In this document: positions 1 to 8,580 of the stretch, in pieces
How the letters are laid out: each line of letters begins with the position of its first letter
Position numbering within the stretch: position 1 is the first letter of the stretch
Assembly: GCF_014268655.2 (NCBI RefSeq)
Contig: NZ_JABWQX020000007.1
Span: 28,349-92,348 of the forward strand
Origin: Pseudomonas marvdashtae
GTDB taxonomy: Bacteria; Pseudomonadota; Gammaproteobacteria; Pseudomonadales; Pseudomonadaceae
Reading direction: 5' to 3'
DNA: 64,000 nt
Position numbers and translations under genes: made by a program
The notes under the pieces: generated by a model
The model's input: only the letters and a program-made list of their open reading frames with translations
Databases searched by the model: none
Told to the model about the DNA's origin: nothing

Positions 1-1214
1 GCTTCGGCGGATTTTGGCGGCAGGTAGCGATCGACATTGAACGTGTCGGCCTTGAGCTGGACACGCAGGGATTGCTTGGCGATATCCTCTACGGCAACGC
101 GACCGCTGAAATTGCTGTCGTCGATTTTGAAGTTGATGTCGTTGAGCTCGATGGTTGCTGGCGTGGCTGCAATGCGGCTTGCCAGTTCGACTTTGCTCAG
201 GCTGCCTTCCGCCATGGCCGGAAGTGTCTGGCCGATGCTGTCGACGAACTTCGCCAAGTCGAACTGGGCGATCGAAATTCCACCGTTCAGTTGCGGTGTT
301 TTGTCGAGGTCGTTGACTTTCAACTCGCCCAAGGCACGCAATTGATTGACGGACAGCTTGATGCCGGTCCATTCGGCGACGTTTGCAGCTTTATCCAGGA
401 AGAGTTGCCCTTGTGCCGCGAAGCTCACGGTCTTGCCCTGCAGTGGATCGCCAGTGGCTTCGCCGGAAAGCTTCAGGTCTTCGAATCTATAGCGCTGCAA
501 GGCACGTTCGAAGCGCAGCTCGCCAGTGGCCTCGGTGCGCACGCGAACGGCAGGCTGGTTGCTGGACAGGAACGCCGTGAGGGTAACCGGGATGTTGGTG
601 GAGTCGTGGATCGGGCCGGTGCTCAGCTGGATGCTTTCGGCGGTGAACTGCTTGCCGGTCTGCTCGTCGGTGTATTCCACCCGCGCGTTGTTCACGGTCA
701 GGCTGTCGATGTCCAGGCGAGTTGGCTGGGCCGGTTTTTCCGCCGGTGTGCTGGCAGGCGGGGAAGGTTGCTCGACGGGAGCCAGCGTGTCCGTGGTCGA
801 TGCGACCGCTGGAGCCTTGCCGATGTCTTCCCAATTGCCGTGGCCGCTCTTGTCGCGGTTGAGCCGCAGATTCAAGCCTTCGACGCGGACATCGCTCATC
901 TGCACTTCGCGGCGCAGCAGCGGCATGACCCGGACTGACAGTCCAAGCATCTGCAGGTCGGCGAAAGGTTGCGTGGGGTTGGCCAGGGTGGCGACGCTGG
1001 CTTCGTGCAGTTCAAGACCCAGCCACGGAAACAGGCTCCAGCCAATGTCCCCATTGAGGGTCAGCTCGATGTGGGCCTTGTCGCGGGCTATCTGGCGGAT
1101 CTCTTCCTTATAGTCGTTGGGATCGAAGAGGTGGGTCAGGGCAAAGCCCAGGGCCACAATGATCAGCAACAGCCCGAGAAGTACCAGACCCAGGATTTTG
1201 CCGAACGCTTTCAT
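1..1214 (-). CDS. AsmA family protein (3' end beyond window)
   Basis: The frame is open from an ATG at 1214 to the window edge, giving about 404 N-terminal residues with no stop, so the gene is cut by the window. Residues 7-27 form one hydrophobic segment (MKAFGKILGLVLLGLLLIIV...), a signal anchor or inner-membrane helix. This is followed by the AsmA N-terminal pattern (FDPNDYK, then LNGDIGWSLFPWLGLEL) and a beta-rich body interrupted near residues 140-165 by a Pro/Ala/Thr linker. AsmA-like proteins are envelope proteins implicated in phospholipid transport and outer-membrane assembly. The family call is firm; the exact role is not, because Pseudomonas carries several paralogues. Confidence 0.85.
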   Translation of the reverse strand, partial: MKAFGKILGLVLLGLLLIIVALGFALTHLFDPNDYKEEIRQIARDKAHIELTLNGDIGWSLFPWLGLELHEASVATLANPTQPFADLQMLGLSVRVMPLLRREVQMSDVRVEGLNLRLNRDKSGHGNWEDIGKAPAVASTTDTLAPVEQPSPPASTPAEKPAQPTRLDIDSLTVNNARVEYTDEQTGKQFTAESIQLSTGPIHDSTNIPVTLTAFLSSNQPAVRVRTEATGELRFERALQRYRFEDLKLSGEATGDPLQGKTVSFAAQGQLFLDKAANVAEWTGIKLSVNQLRALGELKVNDLDKTPQLNGGISIAQFDLAKFVDSIGQTLPAMAEGSLSKVELASRIAATPATIELNDINFKIDDSNFSGRVAVEDIAKQSLRVQLKADTFNVDRYLPPKSAE

Positions 1215-1237
1215 GGGCGAATCCTTGTAGGTTGAGT

Positions 1238-1723
1238 TCAAATTTTGCCCGGGAGTATAACGTCCCGGGTCGATGGAGCGTTGGGTGATCTGTCTTGCCG
1301 CAGACTTGCCGGGCATAGACCTGGCTGGCCAACATCCAAGGGCAACTTGAGCTTCGCCGCCAATGCCTGGGCCTCCAGGTGCCCGGCCGGTGCAGAGAGT
1401 CGAAGCTCGACATGATCGTGCCGGGCCATCCTCAGCGCTTCGCTCACCAGCCGCTCGGCCACGCCACGGCGGCGTGTGATCTTTCGCACGCACATCTGTG
1501 ACAAGTGCCAGGCGTCCTGGTGCCGTTGAAGGCGTGCCGCACCGAGCAGCCGATCATTGAAACGGGCCGTGATCAGCGAGCCTTCTGCCAGGCAAACGCT
1601 GATCAATTGCGCTGCATCGCAGAACGGCTCCAACAGCCAGGTTGGCGCGTCCTGGTAGATTTTCTGCAGGTCCTGCTGATCCTGACCAGTGGCGTCATTC
1701 AGGTGCTCGACAACGATAGGCAT
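1238..1723 (-). CDS. PanZ/PanM-like GNAT acetyl-CoA sensor
   Basis: 161-residue GNAT-fold protein. The acetyl-CoA loop is RRRGVAERL at about residues 84-92, preceded by the beta strand QMCVRKITR. The N-terminal part (QDLQKIYQDAPTWL, ITARFNDRLLGAARL) resembles, from memory, E. coli PanZ/PanM, which binds acetyl-CoA and drives maturation and feedback control of aspartate decarboxylase PanD. The protein is longer than the roughly 127-residue enteric PanZ, with an extra C-terminal tail. It lies 23 bp upstream of the asmA-like gene on the same strand, so the two may be co-transcribed. GNAT membership is clear; the PanZ assignment is an inference from local similarity and panD is not in the window. 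Confidence 0.7.
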   Translation of the reverse strand: MPIVVEHLNDATGQDQQDLQKIYQDAPTWLLEPFCDAAQLISVCLAEGSLITARFNDRLLGAARLQRHQDAWHLSQMCVRKITRRRGVAERLVSEALRMARHDHVELRLSAPAGHLEAQALAAKLKLPLDVGQPGLCPASLRQDRSPNAPSTRDVILPGKI

Positions 1724-1787
1724 GGAAAATCCTGAAAAATAAACTAATTAACCCCTACAGAAAGCGGGCGGAGGCGCGATAAGACGA

Positions 1788-1828
1788 GTGACAGGAAAAA
1801 GGTGATATCACTTTGGTTTTTCTGTCAC
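1788..1828. promoter_or_regulatory. 41-bp dyad between two divergent genes
   Basis: The arms GTGACAGGAAAAA (1788-1800) and TTTTTCTGTCAC (1817-1828) are complementary apart from one extra G. The centre holds a perfect palindrome GTGATATCAC (1802-1811). The site sits between the divergent starts of the GNAT gene (1723) and the MFS gene (1985), as expected of an operator; transcribed, it could also fold into a hairpin. No protein can be assigned. Confidence 0.4.
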
Positions 1829-1984
1829 GAGCAAATGTTAACCTTTGTCAGTTCGCCCGTCCTTCTGTGACGTGATGTCGCACTAAAATGGAGCTTCACC
1901 ACAAAATACAGCCGTGCCTGCGTGCAATGGAGGCTGAGGGTGATGCATGGCTGGCGAACCATTCCAATAACTGGGGGATACACA

Positions 1985-3646
1985 ATGAGCACGAGCATCA
2001 CGGCAGGCGGCATTGCCGACCAGCCAGCGTTCCTCTCCAAGGAACGCATCATCGCCAAGCCCGGGTTCAACCGGTGGCTGGTTCCACCGGCCGCATTGGC
2101 CATTCACCTCTGCATCGGCATGGCCTACGGCTTTTCGGTGTTCTGGTTGCCACTGTCCAAGGCCTTGGGTGTCACCAAGCCCGTGGCCTGTGCACCGGAC
2201 ATGAGCTTCATCGCGCAAATCTTCTCGTCCCAATGCGACTGGCCGATCTCGATGCTCGGCTGGATCTACACGCTGTTCTTCATCTTCCTGGGTTGCTCGG
2301 CAGCCATCTGGGGTGGCTGGCTTGAACACGCCGGGCCACGCAAGGCTGGCGTTGTATCGGCCTTGTGCTGGTGCGGTGGCTTGCTGATTTCCGCGTTGGG
2401 TATCTATACCCACCAGATCTGGCTGATGTGGGTCGGCTCTGGTGTCATCGGCGGTATCGGCCTGGGCCTGGGCTACATTTCCCCGGTCTCGACCCTGATC
2501 AAGTGGTTCCCGGACAAGCGCGGCATGGCGACCGGCATGGCGATCATGGGTTTTGGCGGTGGCGCGATGGTGGGTGCTCCACTGGCTGCGGCGCTGATGA
2601 GCCATTTCGCTTCGCCAACTGAAGTGGGCGTATGGCAGAGCTTCCTGGTCATGGCCGCGATCTACTTCGTGTTCATGATCGGTGGCGCCCTGTCGTACCG
2701 CGTTCCGCCGACCGGCTGGAAGCCTGAAGGCTGGGCGCCGGCGCCGAAAAAAGCCGCGAACGCAATGATCACCCATCGCCACGTTCACGTGAACACTGCC
2801 TGGAAAACCCCGCAGTTCCGTCTGGTATGGCTGGTGCTGTGCCTGAACGTATCTGCCGGTATCGGCATCATCGGCATGGCATCGCCACTGTTGCAGGAAG
2901 TGTTCGGCGGCAAATTGCTCGGCAATGACCTACCTTTCGGTCAGCTGGACGCTGCGCAACTGGGCCAGATCGCGGCCATCGCGGCCGGTTTCACTGGCCT
3001 GCTGAGCCTGTTCAACATCGGCGGCCGGTTCTTCTGGGCATCCTGCTCGGATTACCTGGGCCGTAAAAACACCTATTTCGTGTTCTTCGCCCTGGGCTTT
3101 GCCCTGTACGCGCTGATCCCGAACCTCGGTCACCTGGGCAGCGTCGCGCTGTTCGTGGCGGCGTTCTGCATCATCCTGTCGATGTACGGCGGCGGTTTCG
3201 CCACTGTGCCGGCCTACCTGGCGGACCTGTTCGGTACGCAAATGGTCGGCGCGATCCACGGTCGCCTGCTGACCGCGTGGGCTGCGGCGGGCGTGCTGGG
3301 TCCGGTACTGGTGAACTACCTGCGTGAATATCAGTTGAGCATCGGCGTTGAACGTGCCGCGGCCTATGACATCACCCTGTATATCCTCGCCGGCCTGCTG
3401 GTACTGGGCTTCCTGTGCAACCTGATGGTTCGCCCGGTCGCCGACAAGTACTTCATGACCGACGCCGAACTGGCCGCCGAACAGGCGCTGGGCCATGACA
3501 AGGGCGCCGACAGCACCACTTCGCTGGAATGGAAAGCCGCACCGGGCACCAAGCCCCTGGCGATCGCCGCCTGGCTGGTGGTGGGCATTCCGTTGGCGTG
3601 GGGTGTGTGGGTAACCTTGCAGAAGACGGCGGTGTTGTTCCGCTAA
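1985..3646 (+). CDS. OFA-type MFS transporter
   Basis: 553-residue major facilitator protein with about 12 membrane segments. The start at 1985 is chosen because GGGGGA lies just upstream and the cytoplasmic N-terminus MSTSITAGGIADQPAFLSKERIIAKPGFNRWLVPPAA leads into helix 1. Typical features are the helix 2-3 loop with GPRKAG, the long glycine-rich helix 4-5 region (GGIGLGLGYISPVSTLIKWFPDKRGMATGMAIMGFGGGAMVG is the OFA signature region) and NIGGRFFWASCSDYLGRKNT after helix 7. The oxalate/formate antiporter family carries small carboxylates. The substrate here is unknown; no oxalate or formate catabolic gene is adjacent. A REP pair follows the stop. Confidence 0.85.
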   Translation: MSTSITAGGIADQPAFLSKERIIAKPGFNRWLVPPAALAIHLCIGMAYGFSVFWLPLSKALGVTKPVACAPDMSFIAQIFSSQCDWPISMLGWIYTLFFIFLGCSAAIWGGWLEHAGPRKAGVVSALCWCGGLLISALGIYTHQIWLMWVGSGVIGGIGLGLGYISPVSTLIKWFPDKRGMATGMAIMGFGGGAMVGAPLAAALMSHFASPTEVGVWQSFLVMAAIYFVFMIGGALSYRVPPTGWKPEGWAPAPKKAANAMITHRHVHVNTAWKTPQFRLVWLVLCLNVSAGIGIIGMASPLLQEVFGGKLLGNDLPFGQLDAAQLGQIAAIAAGFTGLLSLFNIGGRFFWASCSDYLGRKNTYFVFFALGFALYALIPNLGHLGSVALFVAAFCIILSMYGGGFATVPAYLADLFGTQMVGAIHGRLLTAWAAAGVLGPVLVNYLREYQLSIGVERAAAYDITLYILAGLLVLGFLCNLMVRPVADKYFMTDAELAAEQALGHDKGADSTTSLEWKAAPGTKPLAIAAWLVVGIPLAWGVWVTLQKTAVLFR

Positions 3647-3680
3647 GACAGTTGCCCTGACCATTGCGTCAGGGCGACCC

Positions 3681-3770
3681 TTGTGGGGGCGGGCTTGCTC
3701 GCGATAATGGCGTTCAGTCGACATCAGTCTGCTGGCCTCCGCTATCGGGAGCGAGCTCCGCTCCCACAGT
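3681..3770. repeat. REP-type inverted pair
   Basis: Two inverted REP-like units (TGTGGGGGCGGGCTTGCTCGCG and CGGGAGCGAGCTCCGCTCCCACA, shown here only as landmarks of the two arms) face each other between the transporter stop and the hisB promoter. This is the usual Pseudomonas intergenic palindrome arrangement. Confidence 0.75.
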
Positions 3771-3878
3771 CGTTTTGGGCGATGGCAAAGAGTTGTATGG
3801 ACATGTCTAACGCCGACGGCACCGAATTCAACCCGTCATCGATGTCACCTCTTTGTTTCTGTTTGCCGCTCGCGCCCC

Positions 3879-3884
3879 TATAAT
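3879..3884 (+). promoter_or_regulatory. Predicted -10 box of the his operon
   Basis: A perfect TATAAT lies 39 bp upstream of the hisB start. A poor -35 (TTTCTG, 3856-3861) is 17 bp further up. Transcription would start near 3891, giving a leader of about 30 nt with no attenuator-like His run. Confidence 0.45.
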
Positions 3885-3922
3885 GGCTGCCTTTTTCGCC
3901 CAATGATTTTGCGGAGCTGGTG

Positions 3923-4516
3923 ATGGCCGAACGTAAGGCGTCTGTCGAGCGCGACACTCTGGAAACCCAGATCAAAGCCTCGATCAACCTGGATGGCACC
4001 GGAAAGGCCCGATTTGATATCGGCGTGCCTTTTCTTGAGCACATGCTTGACCAGATCGCCCGTCACGGGCTGATCGACCTGGACATCGTCAGCAAGGGCG
4101 ACCTGCATATCGACGACCACCACACGGTGGAAGATGTCGGTATCACTTTGGGCCAGGCCTTTACCAAGGCCATCGGCGACAAGAAGGGCATCCGTCGCTA
4201 TGGCCATGCCTACGTGCCGCTCGATGAGGCGCTGTCGCGCGTGGTCATCGACTTCTCCGGCCGTCCTGGCCTGCAGATGCACGTGCCGTACACCCGTGCC
4301 ACCGTTGGCGGCTTCGACGTTGACCTGTTCCAGGAATTCTTCCAGGGCTTCGTCAACCACGCCAACGTGACCCTGCACATCGACAACCTGCGCGGGCACA
4401 ACACCCACCACCAGATCGAAACCGTGTTCAAGGCGTTCGGCCGCGCGCTGCGCATGGCCGTCGAGCTCGATGACCGCATGGCCGGCCAGATGCCTTCCAC
4501 CAAGGGCGTCCTGTAA
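3923..4516 (+). CDS. hisB: Imidazoleglycerol-phosphate dehydratase
   Basis: 197 residues. Catalyses dehydration of imidazole glycerol phosphate to imidazole acetol phosphate in histidine biosynthesis. The two metal-binding HHxxE-type motifs are visible as [11 protein letters not shown] (about residues 59-69) and GHNTHHQIE near residue 155. It is the monofunctional form, without the phosphatase domain fused in enterics. The ATG at 3923 follows GCGGAGCTGGTG; a GTG one codon upstream is less likely. Its stop overlaps the hisH start (TAATG), so the pair is translationally coupled. Confidence 0.97.
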   Translation: MAERKASVERDTLETQIKASINLDGTGKARFDIGVPFLEHMLDQIARHGLIDLDIVSKGDLHIDDHHTVEDVGITLGQAFTKAIGDKKGIRRYGHAYVPLDEALSRVVIDFSGRPGLQMHVPYTRATVGGFDVDLFQEFFQGFVNHANVTLHIDNLRGHNTHHQIETVFKAFGRALRMAVELDDRMAGQMPSTKGVL

Positions 4517-5154
4517 TGCAGACGGTCGCGGTTATCGACTACGGCATGGGCAACCTGCACTCGGTGGCCAAGGCCCTCGAGCACGTGGGCGCCGGCAAGG
4601 TGCTGATCACCAGCGATGCCGACGTGATTCGTGAAGCCGACCGGGTGGTGTTCCCCGGCGTCGGCGCGATTCGCGATTGCATGGCCGAGATTCGTCGCTT
4701 GGGTTTCGACAAACTGGTGCACGAAGTCAGTCAGGACCGCCCGTTCCTCGGCATCTGTGTCGGCATGCAAGCCTTGCTCGAGCGCAGCGAAGAGAACGAC
4801 GGTGTCGATTGCATCTCCCTGTTCCCAGGCCAGGTAAAGTTCTTTGGCAAGGGGCTGCATGAAGACGGCGAGCACTTGAAAGTCCCGCACATGGGCTGGA
4901 ACGAAGTGAAGCAGACGGTGAATCACCCGCTGTGGCACGACATCCCGGACCTGGCGCGCTTCTACTTCGTGCACAGCTATTACATCGCCGCCGGCAATGC
5001 CCGGCAGGTGGTGGGTGGTGGCCACTATGGCGTCGATTTCGCCGCGGCCCTGGCCGACGGCTCGCGCTTCGCCGTGCAGTTCCACCCGGAGAAGAGCCAT
5101 ACCCATGGCCTGCAACTGTTGCAGAACTTCGCGGCATGGGACGGGCGCTGGTAA
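4516..5154 (+). CDS. hisH: Imidazole glycerol phosphate synthase, glutaminase subunit
   Basis: 212 residues, class I glutamine amidotransferase. The nucleophile Cys81 lies in LGICVGMQ and the catalytic His-x-Glu in FHPEKSH near residue 194. It supplies ammonia to HisF for ring closure to IGP and AICAR. It overlaps hisB by one base and overlaps the next gene by one base at TAATG, so hisB, hisH and the DUF2164 gene form a tightly coupled set. Confidence 0.97.
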   Translation: MQTVAVIDYGMGNLHSVAKALEHVGAGKVLITSDADVIREADRVVFPGVGAIRDCMAEIRRLGFDKLVHEVSQDRPFLGICVGMQALLERSEENDGVDCISLFPGQVKFFGKGLHEDGEHLKVPHMGWNEVKQTVNHPLWHDIPDLARFYFVHSYYIAAGNARQVVGGGHYGVDFAAALADGSRFAVQFHPEKSHTHGLQLLQNFAAWDGRW

Positions 5155-5408
5155 TGGCGCGCAAGAAACCGCCGATCCTCACCCTCACGCCCGAGCAGGA
5201 GAGTGAAGCGAACCGCAAGATCCAGCGGTTCATGGAGGAGCGTTTCGAGCTGGACCTGGGGTCGTTCGAAGCGGCGGAAATTCTTGACCTGTTTACCCGC
5301 GAAATTGCTCCGCACTATTACAACAGGGCGATTTTCGATGTGCAGGCGCACCTTAAAGAAAGGTTCGAAAGCATTGAAAGCGACTTGTGGGCGCTCGAGA
5401 AAAACTGA
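5154..5408 (+). CDS. DUF2164 family protein in the his operon
   Basis: 84-residue soluble, mainly helical protein with many charged residues: an N-terminal [15 protein letters not shown], then FMEERFELDLGSFEAAEILDLFTREIAPHYYNRAIFDVQAHL, which is the DUF2164 core. It lies inside the his operon between hisH and hisA and overlaps the hisH stop by one base, so it is made with the pathway enzymes. No function is known to me; its position is typical of Pseudomonas his operons. Confidence 0.88.
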   Translation: MARKKPPILTLTPEQESEANRKIQRFMEERFELDLGSFEAAEILDLFTREIAPHYYNRAIFDVQAHLKERFESIESDLWALEKN

Positions 5409-5450
5409 TTCCCGAGCCAAGCTGAATACTCGTATTTAAGGGTTTGCCAG

Positions 5451-6188
5451 ATGTTGATTATCCCCGCTATCGATCTCAAGGACGGAGCTTGCGTACGTCT
5501 GCGCCAGGGCCGCATGGAAGACTCCACGGTGTTTTCCGATGACCCGGTGAGCATGGCCGCCAAGTGGGTAGAGGGCGGCTGCCGTCGCCTGCATCTGGTC
5601 GACCTGAACGGCGCCTTCGAAGGCCAGCCGGTCAATGGCGAAGTGGTCACGGCCATTGCCAAGCGCTACCCGAACCTGCCGATCCAGATCGGCGGCGGCA
5701 TTCGCTCGCTGGAAACCATCGAGCACTACGTCAAGGCCGGCGTCAGTTACGTGATCATTGGCACCAAGGCCGTGAAAGACCCGGCTTTCGTCGCCGAAGC
5801 CTGCCGCGCGTTCCCTGGCAAAATCATCGTCGGCCTGGATGCCAAAGACGGTTTCGTCGCAACCGATGGCTGGGCTGAAATCAGCACCGTGCAAGTCATC
5901 GATCTGGCCAAGCAGTTTGAAGCCGACGGCGTGTCCTCGATCGTTTATACCGACATCGCCAAAGACGGCATGATGCAGGGCTGCAACGTGCCGTTCACCG
6001 CTGCGTTGGCCGCTGCCACCAAGATCCCGGTGATCGCTTCCGGTGGCATTCATAACCTGGGTGACATCAAGTCGCTGCTCGACGCCAAGGCGCCGGGCAT
6101 CATCGGCGCAATCACCGGTCGCGCGATTTATGAAGGCACCCTCGACGTCGCTGAAGCGCAAGCTTTCTGCGATTCGTACAAAGGCTGA
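5451..6188 (+). CDS. hisA: Phosphoribosylformimino-AICAR ribotide isomerase
   Basis: 245-residue (beta/alpha)8 barrel. The first catalytic Asp is Asp8 in [10 protein letters not shown]; the second lies in [12 protein letters not shown]. The phosphate-binding glycine loops are GGGIRS and ASGGI. It isomerises ProFAR to PRFAR, the HisF substrate. hisF follows 9 bp downstream, in the same operon. Confidence 0.97.
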   Translation: MLIIPAIDLKDGACVRLRQGRMEDSTVFSDDPVSMAAKWVEGGCRRLHLVDLNGAFEGQPVNGEVVTAIAKRYPNLPIQIGGGIRSLETIEHYVKAGVSYVIIGTKAVKDPAFVAEACRAFPGKIIVGLDAKDGFVATDGWAEISTVQVIDLAKQFEADGVSSIVYTDIAKDGMMQGCNVPFTAALAAATKIPVIASGGIHNLGDIKSLLDAKAPGIIGAITGRAIYEGTLDVAEAQAFCDSYKG

Positions 6189-6197
6189 GGACTGACC

Positions 6198-6968
6198 ATG
6201 GCGCTGGCCAAACGCATCATCCCTTGCCTGGACGTGGACAACGGCCGGGTGGTCAAGGGCGTCAAGTTCGAGAACATCCGTGATGCCGGCGACCCGGTGG
6301 AAATCGCCCGTCGCTACGACGAGCAGGGTGCCGACGAGATTACCTTCCTGGACATCACGGCCAGCGTCGATGGCCGCGACACCACGCTGCATACCGTCGA
6401 GCGCATGGCCAGCCAGGTATTCATCCCGCTGACCGTGGGCGGTGGCGTGCGCACCGTGCAGGACATCCGCAACCTGCTCAATGCCGGCGCGGACAAGGTG
6501 TCGATCAACACGGCGGCGGTGTTCAACCCGGAATTCGTTGGCGAAGCGGCCCAGCACTTCGGCTCGCAGTGCATCGTCGTGGCCATTGATGCAAAGAAGG
6601 TCTCCGGCCCGGGCGAAACCCCGCGCTGGGAAATCTTCACCCACGGCGGGCGCAAACCCACAGGCCTGGATGCTGTCGAGTGGGCGAAGAAAATGGAAGG
6701 CCTGGGTGCCGGTGAAATCCTGCTGACCAGCATGGACCAGGACGGCATGAAAAACGGCTTCGACCTTGGCGTCACCCGCGCCATCAGCGATGCCTTGGGC
6801 ATCCCGGTGATCGCTTCCGGCGGCGTCGGCAACCTGCAACACCTGGCCGACGGCATCCTGGAAGGCCATGCCAGTGCGGTGCTGGCGGCGAGCATTTTCC
6901 ACTTTGGCGAATACACCGTGCCGGAAGCCAAGGCCTATATGGCCCATCGCGGTATCTGCATTCGCTGA
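6198..6968 (+). CDS. hisF: Imidazole glycerol phosphate synthase, cyclase subunit
   Basis: 256-residue TIM barrel beginning [21 protein letters not shown], with catalytic Asp11 in PCLDV and the second Asp in [12 protein letters not shown]. Phosphate loops are GGGVRT and ASGGVG. It pairs with HisH to make IGP and AICAR. It is the last his gene of this operon; the remaining his genes are elsewhere, as is usual in Pseudomonas. Confidence 0.97.
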   Translation: MALAKRIIPCLDVDNGRVVKGVKFENIRDAGDPVEIARRYDEQGADEITFLDITASVDGRDTTLHTVERMASQVFIPLTVGGGVRTVQDIRNLLNAGADKVSINTAAVFNPEFVGEAAQHFGSQCIVVAIDAKKVSGPGETPRWEIFTHGGRKPTGLDAVEWAKKMEGLGAGEILLTSMDQDGMKNGFDLGVTRAISDALGIPVIASGGVGNLQHLADGILEGHASAVLAASIFHFGEYTVPEAKAYMAHRGICIR

Positions 6969-6978
6969 CCGCTGGACA

Positions 6979-7015
6979 CCATGGCGAGCCCAAGGCACTC
7001 TTGGGCACACCATGG
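6979..7015. repeat. Nested inverted repeat after hisF
   Basis: The arms GCCCAAG (6988-6994) and CTTGGGC (7000-7006) enclose a 5-nt loop and are themselves bracketed by two CCATGG boxes (6979-6984 and 7010-7015). There is no T-run, so it is not a standard terminator. It may mark the end of the his transcript or stabilise it. Confidence 0.5.
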
Positions 7016-7031
7016 ATTGCGGTAGCCCGAC

Positions 7032-7778
7032 ATGCTCAAACGCCTTGTTCTTGCCTTTGCCGGTGCCACGTTGCTGCTCGTCGGCACCGCACGCGCCACA
7101 GACACCTCGCTGGTGCTGCTGACGGAAAACTTTCCGCCATACAACATGGCAAAGAACGGCAAGAACTTCGCCCAGGACGAGAATATCCATGGCATTGCCG
7201 TGGACATCGTTCGCGAAATCTTCAAGCGCGCCGACATCACCTATAGCCTCACGCTGCGCTTTCCCTGGGAGCGAATCTACAAGCTTGCCTTGGAGAACCC
7301 CGGCTACGGAGTGTTCGTCATGGCGCGGTTGCCGGAGCGCGAGAAACTCTTCAAATGGGTCGGTCCCATCGGCCCGGACGACTGGGTCATGCTTGCCAAG
7401 ACTGACAGCAAGATCACCCTCGACTCGCTGGATCAAGCGCGCCAATACAAGATCGGTGCCTACAAGGGCGATGCGATTGCCGAGACGTTGGCCAAGCAGG
7501 GTTTGAATCCGATCGTTGTGTTACGCGACCAGGACAACGCCAGAAAGCTGATGAATGGCCAGATCGACCTATGGGCTACCGGCGACCCTGCCGGCCGTTA
7601 CCTGGCGCGCCAGGAAGGCGTCAGCGACCTGCGGACTGTATTGCGATTCAACAGCGCCGAGCTGTATTTGGCGTTGAACAAGGACGTACCGGACGAGGTG
7701 GTTGCCCGGTTGCAGAACGCCTTGGATGAATTGCGCAAGGAAGGTGCAGTGGATGCGATCATGGCGCGGTATCTCTGA
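7032..7778 (+). CDS. Periplasmic solute-binding protein (SBP_bac_3 type)
   Basis: 248 residues with a signal peptide (MLKRLVLAFAGATLLLVGTARA, cleavage near residue 22). The mature part starts TDTSLVLLTENFPPYNM, the typical opening of family 3 amino-acid-type binding proteins, and continues with GIAVDIVREIFKRADI and RFPWERIYKLAL. No permease or ATPase is adjacent, so it is an orphan receptor or a relic of an uptake system. The ligand cannot be told from sequence. It is the last plus-strand gene before a minus-strand block. Confidence 0.82.
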   Translation: MLKRLVLAFAGATLLLVGTARATDTSLVLLTENFPPYNMAKNGKNFAQDENIHGIAVDIVREIFKRADITYSLTLRFPWERIYKLALENPGYGVFVMARLPEREKLFKWVGPIGPDDWVMLAKTDSKITLDSLDQARQYKIGAYKGDAIAETLAKQGLNPIVVLRDQDNARKLMNGQIDLWATGDPAGRYLARQEGVSDLRTVLRFNSAELYLALNKDVPDEVVARLQNALDELRKEGAVDAIMARYL

Positions 7779-7799
7779 GGGTCGCGCCAGCCCCGCTGG

Positions 7800-8579
7800 C
7801 TACCGATAAACCCCATCCTTCCCATGCCCGGCCATCGCCTGATTGCTGCGCAGGCTGATCATCGACCTTATGTCGATCCACTCGATGCCCTGGGCCTTGA
7901 GCCGAGGCAGTTCGCGTTCGAGCACGGCGAGGGTCTGCGGATAGGGATGCCCGATCATCACTGCCGAGCCCTGCCGCCGAGCCAATTCGATGGCGACTTG
8001 AAGCTGGCCGGCAATGGCCGCTTCGGTACGCTCGTCATCCAGGAATACATCCCGTGACACGCTGGCGAGGCCGATCTTTTGCGCTTCGGCGGCGGCGACT
8101 GTCCGGGCGCTGGTGCGGCTGTCGACAAAGAACTTGTGTCGTTGCTGCAAGTTCGCCATCAGCCACGCCATGGCTTGGGGCTGGGCGGTCATGCGGCTAC
8201 CCATGTGGTTGTTGATGCCGCTGGTGTAGGGCACGGCAGCGAACGCGGCGTCGAGGCGCCTGCCCAGTTCTTCGATGGGCAATTCCGGATGCCAGGCGAA
8301 CGGCCCGGTGGCCGGGTCCATGGGCATGTGCAACATGACCAGCTTGCCGGCGCGATGGGCTTCGCGGGCGACTTCGGCGGCGTGGGGCGTGTCGGGCATG
8401 ATCGCGGCGGTGACCGGACCGGGGAGGGCAAGTACCTGGCGATCCCGGGGCAGGTTTTGCCCCAGGTCGTCGATGATCAGGCTCAGGTACGCCTTGTGCG
8501 GCGAAGAAGGCGTGGCGGGCGCCGCATTAACGGCCCCCGCCAGCAGGCACAGCAGGACGAAGGTAAATCGCAGGACCAT
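7800..8579 (-). CDS. Divergent polysaccharide deacetylase family protein (YibQ-like)
   Basis: 259 residues with a signal peptide (MVLRFTFVLLCLLAGAVNA). The mature part has the family landmarks: LSLIIDDLGQN at the start of the NodB-like fold, HMPMDP, GINNHMGSRMT and FVDSRTS, then VMIGHPYPQTL near the C-terminus. This family is a divergent branch of carbohydrate esterase 4; E. coli YibQ has the same neighbours (envC, gpmI, yibN-grxC-secB). Start to stop spacing to the upstream ctpA-like gene is one base, so the pair is an operon. A catalytic role is not established. Confidence 0.88.
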   Translation of the reverse strand: MVLRFTFVLLCLLAGAVNAAPATPSSPHKAYLSLIIDDLGQNLPRDRQVLALPGPVTAAIMPDTPHAAEVAREAHRAGKLVMLHMPMDPATGPFAWHPELPIEELGRRLDAAFAAVPYTSGINNHMGSRMTAQPQAMAWLMANLQQRHKFFVDSRTSARTVAAAEAQKIGLASVSRDVFLDDERTEAAIAGQLQVAIELARRQGSAVMIGHPYPQTLAVLERELPRLKAQGIEWIDIRSMISLRSNQAMAGHGKDGVYR

Positions 8580-8580
8580 C

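Noticed and set aside
5436..7445. Long open frame (669 codons) on the minus strand across hisA, hisF and the binding-protein gene
   Set aside because: Antisense to three well-recognised genes; GC-rich third-position shadow with His/Val/Ala/Gly-rich, family-free translation.
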